This document shows positions 1 through 5,334 of a stretch of 5,528 nt of DNA, piece after piece. The notes under the pieces are model-generated. The model was not told where the DNA came from. It searched no databases and worked only from the letters and a program-made list of their open reading frames with translations. Source of the DNA: Cyanobacteria bacterium UBA11153 (lineage in GTDB: Bacteria; Cyanobacteriota; Cyanobacteriia; Cyanobacteriales; Coleofasciculaceae); contig DOIX01000131.1 in the NCBI GenBank assembly GCA_003511885.1, forward strand, positions 1 to 5,528, given 5' to 3'. A program made the translations under genes and the position numbers. Each line of letters starts with the position of its first letter. The first letter of the stretch is position 1.

Positions 1-11
1 CAAAAAAAATG

Positions 12-119
12 TCCCCCTTGTCCCCCTTGTCTCCCTTGTCTCCCTTGTCTCCCTTGTCCCCCTTGTCCCCCTTGTCCCCCTTGTCTCCCTTGTCTCCCTT
101 GTCTCCCTTGTCTCCACTC
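12..119. repeat. 9-bp tandem repeat in the panC-cmk leader, 11 clean copies plus one degenerate
   Basis: Eleven head-to-tail 9-bp units fill 12-110, and a decayed twelfth unit fills 111-119. There are only two unit types, A (TCCCCCTTG) and B (TCTCCCTTG), in the order AABBBAAABBB. That order repeats every six units (54 bp), so the array probably grew by block duplication as well as by single-unit slippage. The + strand is almost purely C and T with one G per unit. The repeat ends about 22 bp before the panC-cmk ATG, so it would lie in the promoter or 5' leader of that gene. The left edge of the window cuts off whatever lies further upstream. Confidence 0.95.
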
Positions 120-135
120 CTACTCCCTACTCCCC
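116..135. repeat. Short CTACTCC-type degenerate repeat
   Basis: Directly after the 9-bp array come three imperfect units, ACTCCT, ACTCCCT and ACTCCCC. They continue the pyrimidine-rich tract to within 6 bp of the panC-cmk start codon. The sequence resembles the 7-bp intergenic repeats common in filamentous cyanobacteria. It occupies the place where a ribosome binding site would be expected and contains no purine-rich Shine-Dalgarno sequence. Confidence 0.6.
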
Positions 136-141
136 ATCATT

Positions 142-1689
142 ATGCGTTTGTTTACGACAAGAGAAGGATTGTGCAGTTACTTAACAAGTCATCGATTAGG
201 TAAGGATGTAGGTCTTGTGCCTACAATGGGGGCATTGCATCCAGGTCATTTAAGTTTAATTGAGCGGGCGAGACGAGAAAATGGGATTGCGATTGTCAGT
301 ATTTTCGTTAATCCTTTGCAGTTTGCTCCTACGGAAGATTTACAGCGCTATCCGCGTCAGTTGGAGGAGGATAGACGATTGTGCGAAGAGGTGGGGGTTG
401 ATGGGATTTTTGCTCCAGGAATGGAAGAGTTATATGGAATATCTGCTGTAAATACGGAAACGGGGGATCGGTTTACTCAGGTAGTGCCGCCAGCGGCGAT
501 GACTTCGAGATTGTGTGGTGCTTCTCGTCCGGGTCATTTTCAGGGAGTCGCTACGATAGTAACGAAGTTATTTAATTTAATTCAACCAGAACGAGCTTAT
601 TTTGGTCAGAAGGATGCCCAACAACTGGCAATTATTCGCCGTTTGGTGGCAGATTTAAACTTGCCTGTGACAATTATCTCTTGTCCGATCGTTCGGTTGG
701 AGTCTGGGTTAGCATGGAGTTCTCGGAATCAGTATTTGACTGAGGCGCAAAAGGCTCAAGCTAGCATTCTTTATCGTAGTTTGCAGGAAGGGGCAAAAGT
801 TTTTCAGGCTGGAGATTGCGATCGCGCTGTTATTATTGAAGCTGTTCGGTCAAAATTAGCCGAAGTTAGCGATATTGAGGTGGAGTATATTGAATTAGTA
901 GATCCCCAAAGCCTCAAATCGATCGCGAAAATTGAAGCAAGTGGATTATTAGCGATCGCAGCTCGTTTGGGAACAACCCGTTTAATTGATAATATGGTAC
1001 TTCAGAAGCGCCGACCCATAGTCGCGATTGATGGTCCGGCAGGTGCAGGGAAATCTACAGTGACTCGCCGAGTAGCCCAGGAATTGGGACTGATGTATTT
1101 GGATACGGGTGCGATGTACCGCGCTATAACTTGGCAGGTGATGTCAGCGGGGATTAAAATTGACGACGAACCTGCGATCGCCCAATTAGTCAGTCAATCA
1201 GAAATTTCCTTGACACAATCGGATGAAGGGCTTCAGGTTTGGATTAATGGAGAAGAAGTGACGCAAGAGATTCGCTCTCTAGAGGTTACAGCTAATGTAT
1301 CTGCGATCGCAGCTATTCCAGCCGTGCGTCTTGCCTTAGTCAAACAACAACAACGATGGGGCGCGAAAGGCGGTATTGTGGCAGAAGGACGGGATATTGG
1401 CACTTTTGTCTTTCCCGATGCAGAATTAAAAATTTTCCTCACTGCCTCTGTAGAGGAAAGGGCACGCCGCCGTTTCCTGGAAATTAAAGAGCGAGAGGAA
1501 AGTGATGTCACCTTAGCACAACTAGAAGAAGATATCCATCAGCGGGATCTCCGAGATAGCACTCGCGCCATCGCCCCCCTCCGGAAAGCAGAAGATGCGA
1601 TCGAGATTAACACTGATGGCATGAATATTTCTGAAGTTACCCAATATATTATTAATCTTTATCGTCAGAATCTAGAAGGGAGGGGCTAG
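142..1689 (+). CDS. panC/cmk: Bifunctional pantoate--beta-alanine ligase / cytidylate kinase
   Basis: Two complete enzymes are fused in 515 residues. Residues 1 to about 283 are PanC, which joins pantoate and beta-alanine using ATP to give pantothenate for coenzyme A. Visible marks are the HIGH-type motif H33-P-G-H36 in MGALHPGH, FGQKD with K157 and D158, and W-S-S-R-N at 192-196. Residues from about 293 to 515 are Cmk, which phosphorylates CMP and dCMP. It has the Walker A loop GPAGAGKS (298-305), DTGAMYR (321-327), EGRDIG (415-420), an arginine cluster (442-444) and QRDLRDSTRAIAPL (467-480). Each half is close to the length of its stand-alone family, about 283 and 225 residues, and the linker is only about 10 residues. 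The ATG at 142 gives the usual PanC N-terminus (MRLFTT); no Shine-Dalgarno sequence precedes it. I recall this fusion as characteristic of cyanobacteria. Both proteins should be cytosolic. No key residue is missing. Confidence 0.97.
   Translation: MRLFTTREGLCSYLTSHRLGKDVGLVPTMGALHPGHLSLIERARRENGIAIVSIFVNPLQFAPTEDLQRYPRQLEEDRRLCEEVGVDGIFAPGMEELYGISAVNTETGDRFTQVVPPAAMTSRLCGASRPGHFQGVATIVTKLFNLIQPERAYFGQKDAQQLAIIRRLVADLNLPVTIISCPIVRLESGLAWSSRNQYLTEAQKAQASILYRSLQEGAKVFQAGDCDRAVIIEAVRSKLAEVSDIEVEYIELVDPQSLKSIAKIEASGLLAIAARLGTTRLIDNMVLQKRRPIVAIDGPAGAGKSTVTRRVAQELGLMYLDTGAMYRAITWQVMSAGIKIDDEPAIAQLVSQSEISLTQSDEGLQVWINGEEVTQEIRSLEVTANVSAIAAIPAVRLALVKQQQRWGAKGGIVAEGRDIGTFVFPDAELKIFLTASVEERARRRFLEIKEREESDVTLAQLEEDIHQRDLRDSTRAIAPLRKAEDAIEINTDGMNISEVTQYIINLYRQNLEGRG
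818..1310. other. Cluster of four HIP1 palindromes (GCGATCGC) inside panC-cmk
   Basis: Perfect GCGATCGC octamers lie at 818-825, 952-959, 1174-1181 and 1303-1310. Two more lie in thiO-thiG, at 3361-3368 and 5134-5141. Chance predicts fewer than 0.1 in a window this size. HIP1 is a well-known, highly over-represented palindrome of many cyanobacterial genomes and is the main base-level evidence for the host group. All six are inside coding sequence and none disturbs a reading frame. The deacetylase gene has none. Confidence 0.95.
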
Positions 1690-1718
1690 AGACTTTGGTC
1701 GAGTTTTCGGTAATTAGC

Positions 1719-1753
1719 CATTAAGCATTAACCATTAACCATTACCCATAACC
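1719..1753. repeat. 7-bp tandem repeat (CATTAAC type), five copies
   Basis: Five consecutive heptamers read CATTAAG, CATTAAC, CATTAAC, CATTACC and CATAACC. They begin 29 bp after the panC-cmk stop. This is the heptanucleotide short-tandem-repeat type widespread between genes in filamentous cyanobacteria. No function is visible. It lies in the probable 3' untranslated region of panC-cmk. Confidence 0.85.
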
Positions 1754-1771
1754 TAGAATTTATCCCGGATC

Positions 1772-1797
1772 TGCTAGTGTTGTGCTAGTAACTAGCA
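1772..1797. repeat. TGCTAGT direct repeat and inverted repeat
   Basis: TGCTAGT occurs at 1772-1778 and 1783-1789. The second copy faces its perfect complement ACTAGCA (1791-1797) across a single base, a 7-bp inverted repeat with a 1-nt spacer. The spacing is too tight for a normal hairpin loop without opening inner pairs, so it looks more like a protein-binding palindrome or a decayed repeat than a terminator. ACTAGT follows at 1824-1829, and CTAG occurs again at 1753 and 1855. Confidence 0.6.
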
Positions 1798-1928
1798 AGA
1801 ACAAACCAATTATCCCAACTGAAACTAGTCTGCCTTGAGCTATTGAGGAATAGTCTAGTAGATTGGGATTGGTGTCAGTACATGTCGGGATCTGGCTTTC
1901 ATGGGTAAATTGCCATTGGGTTTATGTT

Positions 1929-1999
1929 TGACACATATTCTCTCTTGCTGCCCCCTTCTGTCGGGGGGTTGGGGGGGGGTGACAAATGTAAATGTGTCA
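1929..1999. repeat. C-run/G-run hairpin enclosed by an 8-bp inverted repeat
   Basis: TGACACAT (1929-1936) and ATGTGTCA (1992-1999) are perfect inverted repeats 55 bp apart. Between them, C5 (1951-1955) can pair with the G6 run (1963-1968) across a 7-nt loop, and a G9 run follows at 1971-1979. The result is a nested stem inside a stem. The G6-TT-G9 tract resembles GC-homopolymer repeats dispersed in cyanobacterial intergenic DNA. It could be a small non-autonomous repeat element or a structured RNA segment. It has no downstream T-run, so it is not a typical intrinsic terminator. Confidence 0.55.
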
Positions 2000-2091
2000 T
2001 TGAAAAGAAAAATTGGTATAAATCTCCATTGGGTAGGCTGTCTGTGGGATATTTCTGGAAGCGGCATAATATCCAAACTGCTCCTAAGCCT

Positions 2092-2097
2092 TATAAT
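2092..2097 (+). promoter_or_regulatory. Putative -10 box for the deacetylase gene
   Basis: A perfect TATAAT lies about 55 bp before the deacetylase start codon and would give a leader of roughly 50 nt. No good -35 hexamer is found 16-18 bp upstream (the position reads ATATCC). If real, it would be a promoter that needs an activator or relies on the -10 element. The surrounding AT-richness means a chance match is possible. Confidence 0.35.
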
Positions 2098-2136
2098 AAA
2101 TAGCTAAAAAACCATGACTTGCCGCCGTATCTGTTC

Positions 2137-2143
2137 AGAGGAG
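2137..2143 (+). promoter_or_regulatory. Ribosome binding site of the deacetylase gene
   Basis: AGAGGAG lies 9 nt before the ATG at 2153, a near-ideal Shine-Dalgarno sequence and spacing. A second purine stretch, AAGGA, at 2146-2150 is too close to the start to be the main site. This fixes the start at 2153 rather than a later codon. It contrasts with panC-cmk and thiO-thiG, which show no such site. Confidence 0.75.
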
Positions 2144-2152
2144 TGAAGGAAA

Positions 2153-3178
2153 ATGAATGTGACAGACCCACGTCTGTTAATCTGGCGGTACAGAGTATTA
2201 ATTACTGTAGCTGCTATTGTGCTTGGTTTTATTGCTGGTTTAAGTTTGCCAGTAGATTTGTCCCTTGATTCTAAACTTGCCATATCAATTGGCAGTTCCG
2301 AAAAAGGAGGTAATTCTGACTCCAATAAGTCGAAGGATAAAGAGTTAAGTGATGAAAAAAAGCCAAACCATCCAAAATCGGATGGGAAAGTAGCAGCCCA
2401 AACAGTTAAACCCAGAAGTTTTTCTGTTCCTGCCCAGTTTCAAGGCAAAATACTTGAAGAAGTTCAAGTTAAGCCAGGAAACAAAGTAGTTGCTCTCACC
2501 TTTGATGATGGCCCTTGGCCTGAAACGACTGTCCAAATCTTGAATATTTTGAAGAAAAATAATGTCAAAGCCACCTTTTTTGTCGTGGGGAGAAATGTCA
2601 GTAATTATCCCCAATTAATGGGGCAGATAGTAGTTGACGGTCACGAAGTTGGCAACCATACTTGGAGCCATCAATATCATCATCATAGCCCGGTAAGTGC
2701 CGCCAGTGAAATTGATAAAACTTCTGATGTAATTTATAAAACAACTGGGGTGAAAACATCTATATTCAGACCACCAGGAGGTTTTCTTAACAATGGATTA
2801 GTCGCCTCTGCCAAACAGAAGAAGAATGCCGTGATTATGTGGTCAGCAGACTCTAGTGATTGGCGAGGTAAAAATTTGACAGTCCAAAGATTGGCTGATA
2901 ATGTACTAAATGCCACTCAACCTGGGGGGATTGTATTGATGCACGATGGTGGCGGAGATCGTTCTCATACTGTACAAGCTTTACCCCAATTGATTGCGAA
3001 ACTTAGAGGACAAGGTTACAAGTTTGTCACTGTATCGGAATTACTAAAAATGGAAGTCAAACCATCTCCAGCTAAACCCGCTAACAGTCAACCTAAATCG
3101 GCTAATAAGAGTCAAACTAATCCACCAAATCCTGCACCGAAACAACCACAGGCAAATCCTGTAAAACATTCGGAGTGA
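2153..3178 (+). CDS. Membrane-anchored polysaccharide deacetylase (NodB domain, carbohydrate esterase 4 type)
   Basis: This 341-residue protein should remove N-acetyl groups from an envelope glycan, possibly peptidoglycan; the substrate cannot be read from the sequence. The N-terminus has arginines at 7, 12 and 14 and then one hydrophobic segment (about 15-32). There is no lipobox or clear cleavage site, so I infer an uncleaved anchor with the enzyme outside the cytoplasmic membrane. A charged Ser/Lys/Asp/Glu linker (about 40-85) follows. The NodB domain (about 110-300) has all five motifs: TFDDGP (116-121, base D118 and metal ligand D119), HTWSH (169-173, metal ligands H169 and H173), RPPGG (206-210), SADSSDW (231-237) and LMHDG (262-266, catalytic His 264). 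After H173 an unusual H176-H-H178 cluster appears. The tail from about residue 305 is rich in Pro, Lys, Asn and Gln and looks disordered. The gene stands alone and converges on thiO-thiG. Confidence 0.92.
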   Translation: MNVTDPRLLIWRYRVLITVAAIVLGFIAGLSLPVDLSLDSKLAISIGSSEKGGNSDSNKSKDKELSDEKKPNHPKSDGKVAAQTVKPRSFSVPAQFQGKILEEVQVKPGNKVVALTFDDGPWPETTVQILNILKKNNVKATFFVVGRNVSNYPQLMGQIVVDGHEVGNHTWSHQYHHHSPVSAASEIDKTSDVIYKTTGVKTSIFRPPGGFLNNGLVASAKQKKNAVIMWSADSSDWRGKNLTVQRLADNVLNATQPGGIVLMHDGGGDRSHTVQALPQLIAKLRGQGYKFVTVSELLKMEVKPSPAKPANSQPKSANKSQTNPPNPAPKQPQANPVKHSE

Positions 3179-3186
3179 AACTAGAA

Positions 3187-3210
3187 TCCCCCGGCTTCTA
3201 GCCGTGGGGA
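3187..3210. terminator. Hairpin between convergent genes, similar to an IS200/IS605 end
   Basis: TCCCC plus CGGCT (3187-3196) pairs with AGCCG plus GGGGA (3200-3210) across a TCT loop: 10 base pairs with one bulged T at 3205. It sits in the 43-bp gap between the deacetylase stop (3178) and the thiO-thiG stop (3222), so it can terminate both convergent transcripts. On the minus strand a T-run (TTTT, 3220-3217 region) precedes it rather than follows it, and on the plus strand no strong T-run follows, so it is not a textbook intrinsic terminator. Read on the minus strand, TTGATACTCCCC...GGGGATTCT closely resembles the TTGACATACTCCCC...GGGGATTCT end hairpin that I recall from IS200/IS605 elements. 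It may be a remnant put to use as a terminator. Confidence 0.6.
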
Positions 3211-3221
3211 GTATCAAAATC

Positions 3222-5192
3222 TTAACTAATCGTACCTGTAAGGGGAGAACTGGCACTAGCATAACTTTTCACAGGCATCCTTCCTGCCAAATATGCCAAA
3301 CGTCCCGCCTCAGTTGCCATCCCCATCGCCCTGCCCATAGCGACTGGATTTTTAGCTAATGCGATCGCACTATTAATTAATAGGGCATCTGCACCTAATT
3401 CCATAGCGTATGCTGCTTCGCTGGGCGTACCTATTCCGGCATCGACTACTACTGGCACTTTGGCTTCTTCGATGATAATTTGGATATTAGCAGCATTTTT
3501 GATTCCCTGTCCGGAGCCAATTGGCGAACCTAAAGGCATGACCGTTGCACAACCCACTTCTTCTAATCGTTTCGCTAATAATGGATCGGCGTTAATATAA
3601 GGTAATACTGCAAAACCTTCTTTGACCAATTGTTCTGCTGCTTGTAATGTGCCAATGGGATCTGGTAATAAATATTTAGAGTCGGGAATTACTTCCAATT
3701 TGACAAAATTATTCTCTTCTTGCCCTAATAATTTTGCCATTTCCCTACCTAACCTTGCCACTCTAATCGCTTCTTCGGCTGTCTGACAACCAGCGGTATT
3801 GGGTAACATCCAAATTTTAGTCCAATCTAGGGCTTCGGCTAATCCTTCATGTCCGGGTGCTTTAGTTTGGACTCTTCTGACTGCCACCGTCACTATCTGA
3901 CTGCCGCTAGCTGCAATACTTTGCTGCATTTCTGGGATGCTGTTATACTTACCCGTACCTGTCATTAAGCGGGAGTTAAATTTACGTCCGGCAATAATCA
4001 GTTGGTCGGCTTTGGTTTCTTCTGTCAAAGCGGAAGACGGTGGCGATATGGGATTGATAATACTAGTAATCATTAAATTTGTCTGGGCAGGGGAAGATTT
4101 ATTGTAAAACCTTTCATAGTTAAAATGTTCCAGAAGGGAATCTGATTTTTTCGCTGCAATCAAATCGGCGATTAATAATCCAGTTATCGGTGCTAGTAGA
4201 ATACCATTACGATAATGACCCGTAGCTAAGGTAAGATTTTGACAAGGACTTGTACCGAGAATAGGCAACTCATCTGGAGTTGCTGGTCTAAATCCCCACC
4301 AATATTCCTGAATTGCCCAATCCTGCAATTGTGGATACAGCCGCATCGCTCTGGCTAGCAATGTTTGGATTCCGGCTGGTGTATTATGAGGTTGCCAGCC
4401 CACATCCTCACTCGTTGCCCCAATAATTAATCGCCCATCCCGACGGGGAACTAGATAGGTTTCAGGCCCAAATAGTACCTTTTGTAGAGGTAAGGGTTGA
4501 TGATGACTATTTGGTACTTTTACCGATACCATCTGACCTTTTTTGGGATAGATGGGTAGGGGTAATAGTTCATTTGCCCAAGCGCCTGTTGCCAGGATGT
4601 AATGGTTAGCCTGAAAGGAGCCAACAGAAGTTCTCACCGAGCGAATCACCCGGTTTTGCTGTTCAATTGCTTCAACTATTACCCCTTCTTTGAGGTTAAC
4701 ACCCAAATCTTTGACTGCTTGTTGCAGTGCCTCAATCAGTTCCCGATTATCAACTTGACCGTCTTCAGGATACCACCAACCGCCTAGGACATCAGTACCT
4801 AACCCCGGTTGATAGAAATTAATTGTTTCTTTGTCCAACCAGAGGGGATGGGGAATAGTGTTGGTGCTATTTTCTCCGCTGCCTCTGAGATCCTCATAGA
4901 CTGGAGCTAAAATACCAGAAGGCCAGTATCCACAGGATATACCTGTCAGTTGTTCCAGTTTACCAATCCATTCTGGATATAAAGAGCGGGAACGGAGACA
5001 TAAGTCTAGCATGGGACTAGGGGGAATTTGTTCCGCGCCCGGTGCTAACATGCCAGCAGCCGCTAGGGTAGATGCTTCTTTCAAGTTACGGGTTAAGACG
5101 GTGACAGCCCCGCCGCGCAACTTAAGTTCGAGCGCGATCGCTAAACCGATAACACCCCCCCCGATAATTAGAATGTCGCTCGATCCGTTCAT
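3222..5192 (-). CDS. thiO/thiG: Bifunctional glycine oxidase ThiO / thiazole synthase ThiG
   Basis: This 656-residue fusion covers two successive steps of thiamin thiazole synthesis. Residues 1 to about 365 are ThiO, an FAD-dependent oxidase that makes dehydroglycine from glycine. It shows the dinucleotide-binding loop IIGGGVIG (G11, G13, G16), [14 protein letters not shown] with R302 as the likely substrate-carboxylate arginine, and GHYRNGI (325-331). A Ser/Pro-rich linker (about 370-394) leads into ThiG (about 395-656), a (beta/alpha)8-barrel that condenses dehydroglycine, deoxyxylulose phosphate and ThiS-bound sulfur. It starts [22 protein letters not shown] and has K498 in KLEVI, the expected Schiff-base lysine, then [14 protein letters not shown] and [11 protein letters not shown] with D584. 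Both halves are full length. The ATG at 5192 is the only start that keeps the FAD loop; no Shine-Dalgarno sequence precedes it. I recall this fusion from cyanobacteria. ThiS must be encoded elsewhere. The protein should be cytosolic. No TPP riboswitch is visible upstream. Confidence 0.96.
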   Translation of the reverse strand: MNGSSDILIIGGGVIGLAIALELKLRGGAVTVLTRNLKEASTLAAAGMLAPGAEQIPPSPMLDLCLRSRSLYPEWIGKLEQLTGISCGYWPSGILAPVYEDLRGSGENSTNTIPHPLWLDKETINFYQPGLGTDVLGGWWYPEDGQVDNRELIEALQQAVKDLGVNLKEGVIVEAIEQQNRVIRSVRTSVGSFQANHYILATGAWANELLPLPIYPKKGQMVSVKVPNSHHQPLPLQKVLFGPETYLVPRRDGRLIIGATSEDVGWQPHNTPAGIQTLLARAMRLYPQLQDWAIQEYWWGFRPATPDELPILGTSPCQNLTLATGHYRNGILLAPITGLLIADLIAAKKSDSLLEHFNYERFYNKSSPAQTNLMITSIINPISPPSSALTEETKADQLIIAGRKFNSRLMTGTGKYNSIPEMQQSIAASGSQIVTVAVRRVQTKAPGHEGLAEALDWTKIWMLPNTAGCQTAEEAIRVARLGREMAKLLGQEENNFVKLEVIPDSKYLLPDPIGTLQAAEQLVKEGFAVLPYINADPLLAKRLEEVGCATVMPLGSPIGSGQGIKNAANIQIIIEEAKVPVVVDAGIGTPSEAAYAMELGADALLINSAIALAKNPVAMGRAMGMATEAGRLAYLAGRMPVKSYASASSPLTGTIS

Positions 5193-5193
5193 T

Positions 5194-5326
5194 ACTATAG
5201 TTGTTGTTGGTTATTTGTTGTCTGTTGTTTATTGTTGGTTGTTTGTTCTTCCTTGGCAATTATTGGGGAACCAACAACTATTAACTAACAACCAAGAACC
5301 AATCGCCAATAACTAACAACTATAGT
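5194..5326. repeat. 133-bp palindromic element with 12-bp terminal inverted repeats upstream of thiO-thiG
   Basis: ACTATAGTTGTT (5194-5205) and AACAACTATAGT (5315-5326) are perfect inverted repeats, and each begins with the 8-bp palindrome ACTATAGT. The left half is TTG-rich (5200-5250) and the right half AAC-rich (5271-5320). The two can pair imperfectly over much of their length: GTTATT (5210-5215) faces AATAAC (5308-5313), and GTTCTTCC (5245-5252) faces GGGGAACC (5265-5272) around a loop near 5253-5264. It encodes nothing. It resembles a miniature inverted-repeat element or the TTGTTGG/AACTAAC intergenic repeats of cyanobacteria. It starts one base from the thiO-thiG start codon, so it forms nearly the entire leader of that gene. 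Confidence 0.75.
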
Positions 5327-5334
5327 TCACTAGT

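Larger units (their letters stand above)
1690..2152. other. 463-bp intergenic region between panC-cmk and the deacetylase gene
   Basis: I see no convincing gene here. Short open frames exist on both strands (1901-2107 + and 1855-2076 -), but each runs through the G/C homopolymer and repeat tracts, lacks a ribosome binding site and matches no family I know. From left to right the gap holds a 7-bp tandem repeat, a CTAG-rich inverted-repeat cluster, a C-run/G-run hairpin framed by 8-bp inverted repeats, and a -10 box with a roughly 50-nt leader for the downstream gene. The 9-mer CCATTGGGT occurs at 1913-1921 and again at 2026-2034, on either side of the hairpin. I see no clear intrinsic terminator (GC hairpin followed by a T-run) right after panC-cmk. 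Confidence 0.7.

Noticed and set aside
9..203. Open frame encoding twelve Ser-Pro-Leu repeats, overlapping the panC-cmk start
   Set aside because: It is a direct reading of the 9-bp tandem repeat, has no ribosome binding site, and continues out of frame into a well-supported gene. It could act as a leader frame, but nothing in the sequence supports translation.
1233..1511. 92-residue open frame antisense to the kinase domain
   Set aside because: It is fully inside the cmk coding sequence, is Ser/Arg-rich as expected of a shadow frame, and shows no recognisable domain.
994..1689. Separate internal start (Met 285) for a free cytidylate kinase
   Set aside because: The ATG has no Shine-Dalgarno sequence upstream, and the reading frame is continuous with PanC, so the fusion is the simpler reading.
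1928..1956. TTGACA at 1928-1933 as a -35 promoter element
   Set aside because: The sequence 16-18 bp downstream is a C-run with no -10 box. The hexamer is better explained as part of the 8-bp inverted repeat.
1855..2107. Short open frames on both strands in the intergenic gap
   Set aside because: Both run through the G/C homopolymer hairpin and yield low-complexity peptides with no ribosome binding site.
4071..4073. Independent thiG start at Met 374
   Set aside because: The codon lies in the linker of an uninterrupted frame, with no clear ribosome binding site. A single fused product is better supported.
5193..5334. TPP riboswitch expected upstream of a thiamin gene
   Set aside because: On the minus strand I find neither the CTGAGA nor the CTGATC-type conserved segments. 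The gap is occupied by the palindromic repeat.
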